Notes: generated from the letters alone by a model not told the origin. 64,000 nucleotides of DNA from Candidatus Izemoplasmatales bacterium (GCA_028698875.1 JAQVVR010000001.1:186001-250000), one strand, 5' to 3'; numbered from the stretch's first letter, positions 1 to 8,830 are shown. Program-made: numbers and translations.

Positions 1-28
1 ATGACAAACTCAGATAAGAGATGAAAAA

Positions 29-952
29 ATGAATAAAATGATTCTTCATGATTCAGCCAAAAATAACATTCATGTTTATCTGTATGAACCAACCAGCAAG
101 CCATATAAAGGTGTTGTACAAATTATACACGGTGCTAGCGAACACTTTGCTAGATATGGCCTCTTCGCTGAATTTTTGACTACAAATGGTTACGCGGTTA
201 TTGGTTCTGATATCCTTGGGCATGGCCTTTCTACTACTACTAATGATTATGTCCACTTCGCTGACAAAAACGGGGCTGATCTCGCCTTTGAATCAGTTAC
301 TATGGTCAAAGACACCATTGCGGCAATGTTTCCAGGAATCCCTGTATTTTTACTTGGTCATAGCATGGGATCATTCCTAGCTCGGAAAATGATTATCATG
401 TTTCCCAACTTTTATCAAAAAGCTGTAATTTCCGGTACCACTTTCACTCCAAAAATGACTACTTCCATGGGAATGATGCTTTGCAATATTATTAAAGCTT
501 TTTATGGACCCAAGCATATTTCACCGATGATCCAAAAAATGGCAATTGATTCCTGCCCGGCTAAGTTGCGCAAAGATGGTATTATAAAAGATCGTGATGT
601 TGAGTGGCTAACCAAAAATGTCGATATTCAGAATTATTACCACGATTCATTGATGTGTGGTCAGCCTTTTACGGTTTCGGCTAATTGCGATATGTTCAGT
701 TGGATGGCTTTTGATGACAAACTGGATAATATTCGCCTAGGCAATAAAGAAATGCCTTTATATTTTATGTCAGGAGCCAATGATCCTCTAAGTAACTATG
801 GTGTTCAAGTGACCAAATTAGTCCATATCTTCCAAAATATGGGATATAAAAATATTACCTTTAAATTGTATGAAAACGATCGACACGAAGTTTTAAATGA
901 ACTCGATAACCAAGTGGCATACCAGGACATTTTAGCATTCTTTAAAAAGTAA
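29..952 (+). CDS. alpha/beta hydrolase, monoacylglycerol lipase-like
   Basis: A 307-residue serine hydrolase of the lysophospholipase/monoglyceride lipase (Hydrolase_4) type, probably cytoplasmic and acting on monoacylglycerols or lysophospholipids. The nucleophile elbow GHSMG places Ser112. The acid is probably Asp252 (SGANDPLS) and the base His286 (NDRHE). An early HG (residues 34-35) supplies the oxyanion region, followed by DILGHG at 61-66. There is no signal peptide. The start follows a purine-rich AGAGATGAAAAA. The gene is convergent with radC and ends in a shared hairpin terminator. The fold and triad are clear, but the substrate is only inferred from the family. Confidence 0.85.
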   Translation: MNKMILHDSAKNNIHVYLYEPTSKPYKGVVQIIHGASEHFARYGLFAEFLTTNGYAVIGSDILGHGLSTTTNDYVHFADKNGADLAFESVTMVKDTIAAMFPGIPVFLLGHSMGSFLARKMIIMFPNFYQKAVISGTTFTPKMTTSMGMMLCNIIKAFYGPKHISPMIQKMAIDSCPAKLRKDGIIKDRDVEWLTKNVDIQNYYHDSLMCGQPFTVSANCDMFSWMAFDDKLDNIRLGNKEMPLYFMSGANDPLSNYGVQVTKLVHIFQNMGYKNITFKLYENDRHEVLNELDNQVAYQDILAFFKK

Positions 953-980
953 GGCGGATTATTTTCCGCCTTTTTTTTTG
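950..980 (+). terminator. Rho-independent terminator after the hydrolase gene, shared with radC
   Basis: The stem GGCGGA/TCCGCC with an ATTATT-type loop is followed by nine T residues on the plus strand. On the minus strand the same hairpin forms the last codons of radC and is followed by TTACTTTT, so it may work in both directions. Confidence 0.85.
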
Positions 981-1645
981 ATATAGTCGTTGATTGACAC
1001 AAATCTGTTTTTACCGATAATAACATGATCGACAACTTTAATTTGCATCATCGTACCCGCCTCACATATCAACTCAGTCACATCGAGATCCTGTTGCGAA
1101 GGTTCTGGATCGCCGGAGGGGTGGTTATGGACCAAAATCACCGAATATGCCGAATACTTGACAGCGTACTTAAAGATTTCTCGTGGATGAATTAGTGATT
1201 GATTTAGCCCGCCGACAAAGATTTGTTTTTTAGCGATTAATCGTCCTTTTAAATCTAAATATATTGCCATCATTACTTCTTGTTTCAAACCTGCCATTTC
1301 ATCCTTTACAAGATTAAATACTTCAGCGGGTGTTGATATAATCATCATCTGCTTTTCATCCTTTAATGCGCGCTTTCCTAGTTCAAGCGCAGCTAACAAA
1401 GTAATCGCTTTTGCTTTGCCGACACCACGAAAACGTGACAATTCCGCAATGGTTTTATCTTGCAATCCTGATGCCTCTTTAATATCAAAAATGATGTCTT
1501 GGGCAATTTCAATTGCGGAGGCGGAAGTCGTTCCTGTATGCAAAATAATCGCGATTAATTCACAAGTTGATAATGATGAAGCTCCATACTTTTCTAATCG
1601 TTCTCTCGGACGTTCTGCTATTGGCATTTCCTTAATTAAATACAT
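959..1645 (-). CDS. radC: RadC family JAB/MPN-domain protein
   Basis: A 228-residue RadC (YsxA) protein. The N-terminal half has the helix-hairpin-helix-like region (SRFRGVGKAKA). The C-terminal half is a JAB1/MPN metalloprotease-like fold with the metal signature HNHPSGDPEPS (about residues 168-178) and an upstream conserved glutamate. The family is annotated as DNA repair, but its biochemical role is unsettled. The ATG at 1645 is preferred over the GTG at 1654 because AAGGTGAT lies just upstream. It is the last gene of the Val T-box operon and follows folC across a perfect 18-bp hairpin. Its final codons overlap the convergent terminator. Confidence 0.92.
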   Translation of the reverse strand: MYLIKEMPIAERPRERLEKYGASSLSTCELIAIILHTGTTSASAIEIAQDIIFDIKEASGLQDKTIAELSRFRGVGKAKAITLLAALELGKRALKDEKQMMIISTPAEVFNLVKDEMAGLKQEVMMAIYLDLKGRLIAKKQIFVGGLNQSLIHPREIFKYAVKYSAYSVILVHNHPSGDPEPSQQDLDVTELICEAGTMMQIKVVDHVIIGKNRFVSINDYIKKKGGK

Positions 1646-1655
1646 ATTTATCACC

Positions 1656-1695
1656 TTAATAAAAGCATCGCGAATAATCGCGATGCTTTTATTAA
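1656..1695 (-). terminator. perfect 18-bp inverted repeat between folC and radC
   Basis: The arms at 1656-1673 and 1678-1695 are exact complements with the four-base loop ATAA. The repeat contains the folC stop codon and lies directly before the radC ribosome-binding site. On the minus strand the 3' arm ends in TTTTATTAA, so it may act as a terminator or attenuator, or as an RNA processing or stability element that lowers radC expression. Confidence 0.7.
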
Positions 1696-2954
1696 TTAGT
1701 AATAACTTTTCGAATCTCCGATATTAAATACAAGGAACCAGAAACTAAAAGCACTTCATTGGTTTTTAGTTTTCTTAACTCCCTAAAAGCTTCCAATACA
1801 TTGTCATCTTGATACTTATGAGGATGCTGACTAGTTTCATATAAAACAGAAGCTTCAGCGCAACGATGATAATCGATTTGCGTCAAATGGAGTTCATCGA
1901 CGAATTCGGCGAGTTTTGTTAGTACCGTTGCATAATCTTTATCTTTCATCATTGTAAACAAACACTTAACGTATTTGCCGGGATAAACAGCGTTTATAGT
2001 CGCTTTAACTGTCGCGATTGCCCCTGGATTGTGACCACCATCTAAAATAATCCGATGTTCAAAAATTTCAAATCGCCCCGGCCATGTGGTACGGTATATT
2101 CCATCATATATATTACGTTGATCAATGGTGATTTTCTGCATTTTTTGCATAATAAGAATGGCTTCAATCGCCAAAGCCGCATTTTTCACTTGGTGCATGC
2201 CAGTCAATCGCGATAAGTAAGGGCGATCACGGTACCAAAAAGCTGTCATTTCTCCAACTTGAATGTCAATAATTTTACTGGTATCAACGCGGATTAATGG
2301 TGAAAGATGCGCTTGAGTTTCCGTTTCAAATTGTTTGATTAAATCAAGATTATCTTCAGCGGTGACCAGCGGAACACCACGTTTGACAATTCCTAATTTG
2401 TTGGCCGCGATGCTTTCTAACGTATTTCCCAGTTGTTTCATGTGATCAAAGGAAATGTTGGTAATACATGACACTTCCGGAACAATAACGTTGGTAGCGT
2501 CAAGTAACCCCCCGATGCCAACTTCAATGACGGCAAAATCGACCTTTTGGTCGCGGAAGTATAGAAATGCCATTAATGTCAAGATTTCAAAAAATGTGAT
2601 TGAGTCATTGTTCTCTTCAAATATTCTGTTCCACATCGTTTTAAGCGTGTTGGCATACTGGATAAAGATTGTATCCGAAATTTGTTCATCGTTAATCGAG
2701 ATGCGTTCATTGATACATATGACATACGGAGAGGTAAACAAGCCGACTTTATAGCCCGCCTCTTGTAAGATATTCTTAATGTAATTGGCTGTCGACCCTT
2801 TTCCGTTAGTCCCTCCCACGTGGATAGAACGAAACGTTTGTTGGGGACGATTAAAAAGATCGCAGACGTAGTTCATGCGAGTTAGATCGGTCTTTTCAGT
2901 GAAGCGTTTAGCATGTTCGATCCAATCGACTGCTTCCGCCATGGTAGTAAACAT
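1692..2954 (-). CDS. folC: folylpolyglutamate synthase / dihydrofolate synthase
   Basis: A 420-residue Mur-ligase-family enzyme that adds glutamate to folates (and possibly to dihydropteroate) using ATP. The P-loop HVGGTNGKGST is at about residues 41-51. The family signature region VIEVGIGGLLDATN follows at about 140-153, and FDHMKQLG at about 169-176 matches the conserved metal-binding stretch. The C-terminal domain carries LDGGHNPGA. The start codon directly abuts the valS stop (TAAATG); an alternative ATG lies four codons later. It is co-transcribed with valS. Confidence 0.93.
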   Translation of the reverse strand: MFTTMAEAVDWIEHAKRFTEKTDLTRMNYVCDLFNRPQQTFRSIHVGGTNGKGSTANYIKNILQEAGYKVGLFTSPYVICINERISINDEQISDTIFIQYANTLKTMWNRIFEENNDSITFFEILTLMAFLYFRDQKVDFAVIEVGIGGLLDATNVIVPEVSCITNISFDHMKQLGNTLESIAANKLGIVKRGVPLVTAEDNLDLIKQFETETQAHLSPLIRVDTSKIIDIQVGEMTAFWYRDRPYLSRLTGMHQVKNAALAIEAILIMQKMQKITIDQRNIYDGIYRTTWPGRFEIFEHRIILDGGHNPGAIATVKATINAVYPGKYVKCLFTMMKDKDYATVLTKLAEFVDELHLTQIDYHRCAEASVLYETSQHPHKYQDDNVLEAFRELRKLKTNEVLLVSGSLYLISEIRKVITN

Positions 2955-5537
2955 TTATTGTCTCAAGGCCTCGATTCTCACTTTTGTTTGCCGATAGTTT
3001 TCTTCATAGTCGGCTTTTTTCTTTTGTTCATCGGCAATTTTCTCTGCCGGCGCTTTAGCTAAAAAGTTTTGATTACTCATCAACATTTCACTGCGTTTTA
3101 TTTCTTTTTCAAGGCGAGTTAATTCTTGCTCCAAACGTAATAACTCTGCTTTTATATCAATCAAACTTCCTAAAGGTAGATATACAATTGCCTGAGGTAA
3201 GATAATTGACAATGCTTGATCCACAGGGTCAAGATTGTCAGTAATTATAAGTTGTTGTGGATTGATAAATTTTTCGATATAAACACGATTATCGTTCAGG
3301 AAACATGCTGTTTCTTGACTATCTGTTTTAATGAAAACATCGATTCCTTTTTGATAGGGAACACTATATTCATTGCGAATCTGACGTAAACGACGGATAA
3401 TTTCAAATAGTGTTTCCATGCGCTCGCTTTCTAAGAAAGCAATACCGTTGTTAGATGGCCATAATGCACGCATAATCGAGCCTTCATTACCAGGCAATCG
3501 TTGATATATATCCTCGGTAACGAAGGGCATAAAAGGATGTAAAAGCTTGATAATTGCCGACAAAACGGTGATTAACGTCGCTTTTGTCATCACGGCATCA
3601 CTATTAAGTTTAGCCATTTCAAGATACCAGGAAGCAAAGTCATTCCATGTAAAATTATAAATACAATGGGCTGCCTCACCAAAATCATATTTATCGAAGA
3701 ACAGATCGGCTTGGGAAATTGTTTCATTCAACCGGCCAATAATCCATCGATCCGCAGATGTCATCATTTCTGGATCAATATGTAATTGATTGACATCAAT
3801 ATCTTCAGTACTCATCAAAACATAACGACTGATATTCCAAAGTTTGTTAATGAAGTTCCAACTCGACTCAACTTTTTCTTGTTCATACCGTAAATCAAAT
3901 CCGGGTCCAGAATTGGTGGAGATAAAATACCGAAGACTATCAGCTCCAAATTGCTCGATAATGTCGTTTGGATCAATGCCATTGCCTAATGATTTCGACA
4001 TTTTTTTGCCTTCATTATCACGGATTAAGCCATGAATCATACAATCTTTGAAGGGAGAAACTCCGGTAAATTTAAGGGATTGGAAAATCATTCGCGAAAC
4101 CCAAAAAAAGATAATATCGTAACCGGTTACTAAGACATCAGTGGGGAAATAACGCTGGAAATCAGCTGTCTTTTGTGGCCAGCCAAGCGTAGAAAAGGGC
4201 CATAATGCTGATGAAAACCAAGTGTCTAGAACATCTTCATCTTGAATCCAGCCTTCACCTTTGGGAGCACAAATACCACAATATATTTCTTTGTCCTTGT
4301 ACCATACCGGAATTCGATGACCCCACCAAAGTTGTCGGGAAATGCACCAATCTTCAATGTTTTCCATCCAGTTCTTAAAAATCTTTTCAAATCGTTCGGG
4401 TATAAATTGAGCAGTATTATTGGCAATTGCATATTTTGCTAAGGGCTCCATTTTAACAAACCATTGTTTCGACAAACGTGGTTCAATTATAACTCCCGTT
4501 CGCTCACTATGGCCAACACTATGAACAATTGGCTCTGTTTTAACGATTAAGCCTAACTCCTGCAAATCTTTTAGTACTTGTTGACGACAAACAAATCGGT
4601 CAAGGCCAATGTAAGCTTTTGCCATCTCGTTCATGGTTCCATCTTCGTTCATGCATAATGGCATAGGCAAATGATGACGCTTCCCAACTTCAAAATCGTT
4701 AGGATCATGAGCTGGAGTTACTTTAACTGCCCCAGTACCAAATGTTTGATCAACATATCCGTCAAGAATAATCGGAATGTCGCGTTTAGTTGTCGGAATA
4801 TAAACACGTTTGCCATGAACTGGGAAATAGCGTTCATCATCGGGATGGACCATTATTGCGACGTCACCAAACATTGTTTCGGGTCTGGTTGTCGCTACCG
4901 TAACACCTCCATTTCCATCAGTAAATGGATAGGTAATATAGTATAAAGCCCCCTCGACATCAAGATGTTCGATTTCGATGTTTGATAATGCCGTTTTGGC
5001 CTGAGTGTCCCAGTTAATAATCCGTTTCCCTCGGTAAATCAATCCATCGTTATATAACTTAACAAACACTTCATTTACTGCCTCAGACAAACCCTTATCT
5101 AGCGTAAAGCGTTCATGTTTATAGTCAACAGACAAGCCAATTGCTTTCCATTGAGAACGAATTAAATCGGCATATTCAGCTTTCCAACTCCAAGCAACTT
5201 CAAGATATTTTTCGCGACCTAAATCGTAGCGACTGATTCCTTGAGATCGCAATTTCTGATCAACTTTGGCTTGTGTTGCAATACCGGCATGATCCATACC
5301 TGGCAAATAAAGAGCATCATATCCTTGCATCCGTTTTCGCCTGATGATAATATCTTGTAAGGTTGTATCCCACGTATGTCCAAGATGCAGTTTTCCAGTG
5401 ATATTAGGCGGTGGAATGACAACAGTAAATGGTTTTTTTGTCGTGTCACCAGCATCAAAACAGTCATTTTCGAGCCAATATTCATATTTTCCGCTTTCTA
5501 TTTGATGATGATCATATTTTGGATTCATCTTAATCAT
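2955..5537 (-). CDS. valS: valyl-tRNA synthetase
   Basis: An 860-residue class I aminoacyl-tRNA synthetase charging tRNA-Val. The HIGH motif appears as KLHLGH in PPPNITGKLHLGHTWD, and the KMSKS loop as GKKMSKSLGNG. The connective-peptide editing domain includes TTRPETMFGD. The C-terminal about 60 residues form the ValS coiled coil that contacts tRNA. The start ATG at 5537 follows GGGGAG; it overlaps the last 8 nt of the upstream NUDIX gene, suggesting translational coupling. The T-box leader at 6030-6249 has a GUC (Val) specifier, so expression should respond to uncharged tRNA-Val. Confidence 0.97.
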   Translation of the reverse strand: MIKMNPKYDHHQIESGKYEYWLENDCFDAGDTTKKPFTVVIPPPNITGKLHLGHTWDTTLQDIIIRRKRMQGYDALYLPGMDHAGIATQAKVDQKLRSQGISRYDLGREKYLEVAWSWKAEYADLIRSQWKAIGLSVDYKHERFTLDKGLSEAVNEVFVKLYNDGLIYRGKRIINWDTQAKTALSNIEIEHLDVEGALYYITYPFTDGNGGVTVATTRPETMFGDVAIMVHPDDERYFPVHGKRVYIPTTKRDIPIILDGYVDQTFGTGAVKVTPAHDPNDFEVGKRHHLPMPLCMNEDGTMNEMAKAYIGLDRFVCRQQVLKDLQELGLIVKTEPIVHSVGHSERTGVIIEPRLSKQWFVKMEPLAKYAIANNTAQFIPERFEKIFKNWMENIEDWCISRQLWWGHRIPVWYKDKEIYCGICAPKGEGWIQDEDVLDTWFSSALWPFSTLGWPQKTADFQRYFPTDVLVTGYDIIFFWVSRMIFQSLKFTGVSPFKDCMIHGLIRDNEGKKMSKSLGNGIDPNDIIEQFGADSLRYFISTNSGPGFDLRYEQEKVESSWNFINKLWNISRYVLMSTEDIDVNQLHIDPEMMTSADRWIIGRLNETISQADLFFDKYDFGEAAHCIYNFTWNDFASWYLEMAKLNSDAVMTKATLITVLSAIIKLLHPFMPFVTEDIYQRLPGNEGSIMRALWPSNNGIAFLESERMETLFEIIRRLRQIRNEYSVPYQKGIDVFIKTDSQETACFLNDNRVYIEKFINPQQLIITDNLDPVDQALSIILPQAIVYLPLGSLIDIKAELLRLEQELTRLEKEIKRSEMLMSNQNFLAKAPAEKIADEQKKKADYEENYRQTKVRIEALRQ

Positions 5538-6015
5538 GATATTCTCTCCCCTCAATAAGGTTCCTTTTTCCCGAGTAATACGCTTGAATCATTTGCACAT
5601 TGTCAATTGAATGAATTTCCGGAAGTTCATCTTTTCCGAAATAACGTAATTCTAACGATTCTAAATCGTTGACTCTCAGGTCTCCGCTGATAATTTTGGC
5701 AACAAAGGAAAAGCAGATAACTTGAGCTTCGTCAGCTACTCGCCAACGCATATTTGGGTTTATGAAAACACCAATAAAATCGCATGGTTCAACATCAAGG
5801 TTTGTTTCTTCTTTAACTTCACGAATCATCGTCTTGACAATCGATTCATCAAGTTCCATAAGACCTCCAGGTAATCCCCACTTATGGTTATCACAACGCT
5901 TTTGTAAAAGTATTTCCTTTTTATCATTGACAATCACTGCACATGCAGCATTTAGAATAATTTTAGCATTGCCAACTTTTGAACGAATAAATGTAATATA
6001 ATCACGATTTTCCAT
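5530..6015 (-). CDS. NUDIX hydrolase inside the valS T-box operon
   Basis: A 161-residue NUDIX pyrophosphohydrolase. The Nudix box begins GGLMELDES and continues to REVKEETNL, matching GX5EX7REUXEEXGU except that the late Gly is Asn (KEETNLD), a tolerated variation. Related Bacilli proteins are annotated as ADP-ribose or nucleoside-diphosphate-X hydrolases; the substrate is not readable here. The ATG at 6015 is chosen because GGAGG lies 5 nt upstream. An apparent start at 6060 would fall inside the T-box terminator. It is the first gene after the leader and overlaps valS by 8 nt, so it is presumably controlled by Val-tRNA charging. Confidence 0.88.
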   Translation of the reverse strand: MENRDYITFIRSKVGNAKIILNAACAVIVNDKKEILLQKRCDNHKWGLPGGLMELDESIVKTMIREVKEETNLDVEPCDFIGVFINPNMRWRVADEAQVICFSFVAKIISGDLRVNDLESLELRYFGKDELPEIHSIDNVQMIQAYYSGKRNLIEGREYHD

Positions 6016-6029
6016 GTTGCCTCCATTTA

Positions 6030-6249
6030 AATAAAAAATCGTCCCTAAAAAGGACGACAAGTCGCGGTACCACCTTAGTTCCGGTAAAAAAACCGGCGCT
6101 TAATCCCTTAACGCGGGTAACGGACATAACTACTAAGTTTCGCTATATCAGCTCAACGGCGACCTTCATGAAATCCGTAGGTAAACTTGCACCATCTGTT
6201 TACTCTCTTCACAACGGTTATTCATTACTCTTCCGCTTCTTCGCTGTTC
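6030..6249 (-). ncRNA. T-box leader, tRNA-Val responsive (specifier GUC)
   Basis: The leader is read from 6249 down. It has the AGAGAG motif and a GGTG-containing stem I loop, then a candidate specifier GTC at 6163-6161 in the context GAAG-GTC-GCC. The universally conserved T-box GGTGGTACCGCG is at 6074-6063. An intrinsic terminator (TCGTCC/GGACGA stem at 6057-6039 plus a U-run to 6033) comes just before the NUDIX start. A Val specifier agrees with valS as second gene. The leader is certain; the specifier is read by eye. Confidence 0.93.
6032..6057 (-). terminator. T-box attenuator terminator before NUDIX-valS
   Basis: A six-bp perfect stem (GGACGA on one arm, TCGTCC on the other in plus orientation) is followed on the minus strand by six T residues. 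It is mutually exclusive with the antiterminator containing GGTGGTACCGCG. Confidence 0.88.
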
Positions 6250-6250
6250 T

Positions 6251-6937
6251 TTAATATTTTATCAAAAGTTCATCTGGATGTAAAGTGCATTCGTGATAAT
6301 TCTCCACGATGATAACTCCAGCGCAAAATGAGAGTTTGACAAAGCTGATTGCTAAATGCTCGGTAATGCGGGATACTATTGCTTCAAAGACATGGTAATA
6401 TTCACTATCGTCCCACGAATCAATGTTAGCTTGCCGGCAAGCGCGTTTTTCACCTTCGTTCACAAAGAATATATCACCAATATAGATTTTACCAAAAACG
6501 GTCAAGTGATGGGATAAAAAGTGAATATAGTTTAACCACTCGTCAAAATCAAGGTGATGCATTGAATATGTGGCAATGATGATATCGAATTTGTCATTTT
6601 TAATTTCAGTTGGTAATCCGGTGCGGAAATCATGACAAAAAAGTCGCGCTGATGGCAGTTTTAATTGAGTAATTTCCAGCATCTTATCGGAGATATCAAT
6701 TCCAGTTAATTCAATTTTTTCTGGTTTAATCTTGGCTTCCAAAATGCCTGTCCCAATTCCCAAATCTAAAACCCGGGATTTTCCCAGTCGAGAGTCATCT
6801 TCAATGGCAGTGGCGATAAAATTGATATTTTTTTGGTATCCCGCAAAGGGAAACTGATTTAAGTTGTCGGCATCGATGACCATTTGATCATAGTTATCAG
6901 CCATCCGGTTGAAAAGATCTTGCATCATACTAATCAC
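6251..6937 (-). CDS. class I SAM-dependent methyltransferase, YrrT-like
   Basis: A 228-residue Rossmann-fold methyltransferase. SAM motif I is VLDLGIGTGILEAKI (about residues 55-69), with the acidic end of strand 2 in TGIDISDKML and a motif IV-like region IIIATYSMHHLDF. The N-terminal FNRMADNYDQMV and FAGY resemble Bacillus YrrT, a putative AdoMet methyltransferase next to methyl-cycle genes; here the neighbours are engB and rlmI instead. The substrate is unknown. The start may be either of the first three Met codons. Its 3' end contains the promoter of the following T-box operon. Confidence 0.75.
   Translation of the reverse strand: MISMMQDLFNRMADNYDQMVIDADNLNQFPFAGYQKNINFIATAIEDDSRLGKSRVLDLGIGTGILEAKIKPEKIELTGIDISDKMLEITQLKLPSARLFCHDFRTGLPTEIKNDKFDIIIATYSMHHLDFDEWLNYIHFLSHHLTVFGKIYIGDIFFVNEGEKRACRQANIDSWDDSEYYHVFEAIVSRITEHLAISFVKLSFCAGVIIVENYHECTLHPDELLIKY
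6256..6284 (-). promoter_or_regulatory. sigma-A-type promoter of the Val T-box operon
   Basis: The -35 is TTTACA (6284-6279), the spacer 17 bp, and the -10 TAAAAT (6261-6256), preceded by TGA as an extended -10. It lies inside the 3' end of the upstream methyltransferase gene and would start RNA near 6249. Confidence 0.8.
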
Positions 6938-6953
6938 CCTATAGTTTGTGAAT

Positions 6954-7547
6954 TTACGCCGTTTTTGTGATTCGTTTTTCTAAGATGTCCCAAATTTGTG
7001 TAACATTTTCTTTGGTCGTAGCGGAAAATAAGATGAACTGCTCGGTTTTCTCCGCTGGAAATACTTGTCGAATGCTGGCGATTTGTTTCAATCTGTCGTT
7101 ATTTGTAATTTTGTCCGCTTTGGTCAAGATAAAGACAATCGGTATAATTTTAGCTTTGAAATAAGCATACATCATTAAATCATCAGGATTTGGAACTCGA
7201 CGGATATCAAGCAATAATACTGCTGCTTTTAGTTGGGGACGGAAATCAAGATATTTTTCGACACGAGTTTTAAAATCATCCTGATTATCAAATGAAACAT
7301 GAGCATATCCGTAGCCAGGAAGATCGACAAAGTAGAAATTATTATTGATTAAAAAGAAATTTACCAATCTGGTTTTTCCCGGTGTCGATGACACTCTGGC
7401 AATTTTTTTCATATTCAGCATCGCATTGATAAAAGAAGATTTACCAACATTACTCCGACCACATAGTACTACCTCTGGTAGGTTATCAGTAGGATATTGA
7501 TGACGTTCAACTGCGCTGCCGTAAAATTCAACGGTTTTGATAATCAT
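6954..7547 (-). CDS. engB: ribosome biogenesis GTPase YsxC/EngB
   Basis: A 197-residue TrmE-Era-EngA-EngB-type GTPase required for 50S subunit assembly. G1 is GRSNVGKSS (about residues 30-38), the G2 threonine lies in STPGKT, G3 is DLPGYG, G4 is TKAD and G5 is the SATT region. The length matches the family. It sits between an rRNA methyltransferase gene and a YrrT-like methyltransferase gene. In Bacillus it follows lon, which here lies about 38 kb away. Confidence 0.95.
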   Translation of the reverse strand: MIIKTVEFYGSAVERHQYPTDNLPEVVLCGRSNVGKSSFINAMLNMKKIARVSSTPGKTRLVNFFLINNNFYFVDLPGYGYAHVSFDNQDDFKTRVEKYLDFRPQLKAAVLLLDIRRVPNPDDLMMYAYFKAKIIPIVFILTKADKITNNDRLKQIASIRQVFPAEKTEQFILFSATTKENVTQIWDILEKRITKTA

Positions 7548-7562
7548 GGGTTTGCTCCTAAT

Positions 7563-8744
7563 TCAGTGTTTGTCATTTATGCGTAAGATTACACATTTCA
7601 AATATAGCGATTCTTCAATTCCAAGCAACATAGGGTGGTCTTTACCTTGAGTGCGAAATTCTATCATTTGCGCAATGCGATTAGCATCAACAGCCGCTTC
7701 TTGAAGCATTTCCAAGAATAGTTCTGGTGTCATATAATGAGAACAAGAACATGTCACCAAATACCCACTGGATGTAATTAGTTTCATGGCTTGAAGATTT
7801 ATTTCTTTATAGCCAGCATATGCTTTGTCCAGTTTATCAAGATTCTTGGTAAACGCAGGCGGATCAAGAATAATGACATCAAACAATCGATTGGCAGTTT
7901 GATAATCGCGTAACAAGGCAAAAACATCGGCTTTTAATGCTGTGACATTATGCAAATCATTTTGCCTAGCATTTGCTTCAATTTCACTGATTGCCAAGGT
8001 GGAAATATCGACACATTCGACCGTTTTGGCCCCGTATTTAGCCGCATGAAGGCCAAATCCTCCCGTATGAGAAAAACAATCTAATACTGTTTTCCCAGTG
8101 ACATAAGGGCGTATGGCTGAATGGTTGGCTTGTTGATCAAGAAATGTTCCCGTCTTTTGTCCATTCGGTATGTCAACGCTCATCAAAATTTCATTTTCAT
8201 GAATAATAATCGAGTTGGGAACGGTTCCATATACAATACCTTTATACTCGGGCAATCCTTCTTTTTTTCGAATTGGAACGTCACTACGTTCATAGATGCC
8301 TACGGGTAGAAATTCCGCTTGTAATAAATCAATGAATAATTGTTTGCGGATTGCAACTCCCAAAGACAAAATTTGCATCACTAAGTAATCTTCATACTTG
8401 TCCACAATCAATCCAGGAATGCCATCAGCATCGGAAAAAAAAGCACGATAGGCGTGATTGTAACCTAAATTGATTCGCATTTGATGAGCTTGATGGATTA
8501 AATCGCGAAAGAAATCATCTTGAATGTCGATGTCTTTGCGGGTTAAAATGCGAACAAATATTTTCGAAGCGGTATTCAAAAAACCCTTGCCAACAAAAGA
8601 ATGATCGGAAGCGAAAACCGAGATAATATCACCACTAACAATCTCACCTTCAATCGAGGCGATCTCATTACTATATACCCAGGGATGTCCTTGACGAATA
8701 CGGATTTCTTCGGTTGGTTTTAACTTAACTCGACATGGGTTCAT
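7563..8744 (-). CDS. rlmI: RlmI/RlmK-type 23S rRNA cytosine-C5 methyltransferase
   Basis: A 393-residue SAM-dependent methyltransferase of the YccW/YwbD family. The N-terminal PUA domain begins KPTEEIRIRQGHPWVYSNEI (residues 7-26). The middle EEHD-like domain contains FFSDADGIPGLIVDKYEDY. The catalytic Rossmann domain has VLDCFSHTGGFGLHAAK (motif I), DPPAF (motif IV) and the nucleophile region TCSCSHYM. The SD GGGTGAG precedes the ATG. It is the first gene of a three-gene operon with engB and the YrrT-like gene. Whether it targets the same cytosine as E. coli RlmI is not known. Confidence 0.9.
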   Translation of the reverse strand: MNPCRVKLKPTEEIRIRQGHPWVYSNEIASIEGEIVSGDIISVFASDHSFVGKGFLNTASKIFVRILTRKDIDIQDDFFRDLIHQAHQMRINLGYNHAYRAFFSDADGIPGLIVDKYEDYLVMQILSLGVAIRKQLFIDLLQAEFLPVGIYERSDVPIRKKEGLPEYKGIVYGTVPNSIIIHENEILMSVDIPNGQKTGTFLDQQANHSAIRPYVTGKTVLDCFSHTGGFGLHAAKYGAKTVECVDISTLAISEIEANARQNDLHNVTALKADVFALLRDYQTANRLFDVIILDPPAFTKNLDKLDKAYAGYKEINLQAMKLITSSGYLVTCSCSHYMTPELFLEMLQEAAVDANRIAQMIEFRTQGKDHPMLLGIEESLYLKCVILRINDKH

Positions 8745-8765
8745 CTTCTCACCCTCTTACAAATC

Positions 8766-8771
8766 ATTATA
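8766..8771 (-). promoter_or_regulatory. extended -10 upstream of the rlmI operon
   Basis: TGATATAAT on the minus strand gives a consensus extended -10. The -35 region (AATGGA at 17-bp spacing) is poor, so only the -10 is claimed. Confidence 0.55.
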
Positions 8772-8799
8772 TCATATTTTTTTATCAATCCATTCCCAA

Positions 8800-8830
8800 A
8801 AATAAAAAGACGGATGGTTTATCCGTCTTT
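8800..8830 (-). terminator. terminator after the M16 peptidase pair
   Basis: A ten-bp stem, AAAGACGGAT (8806-8815) with ATCCGTCTTT (8821-8830), loop GGTTT in plus orientation, is followed on the minus strand by TTATTTTT. The stem includes the last codons and stop of the M16 gene. Confidence 0.88.

Noticed and set aside
1-24. A frame open from the first base to TGA at 22-24 that could be the tail of an upstream plus-strand gene.
   Set aside because: Only seven codons are visible, so it cannot be told from chance.
6016-6060. Upstream start of the NUDIX gene at 6060.
   Set aside because: It lies in the T-box terminator stem and would be absent from or masked in the mRNA; 6015 has a strong SD.
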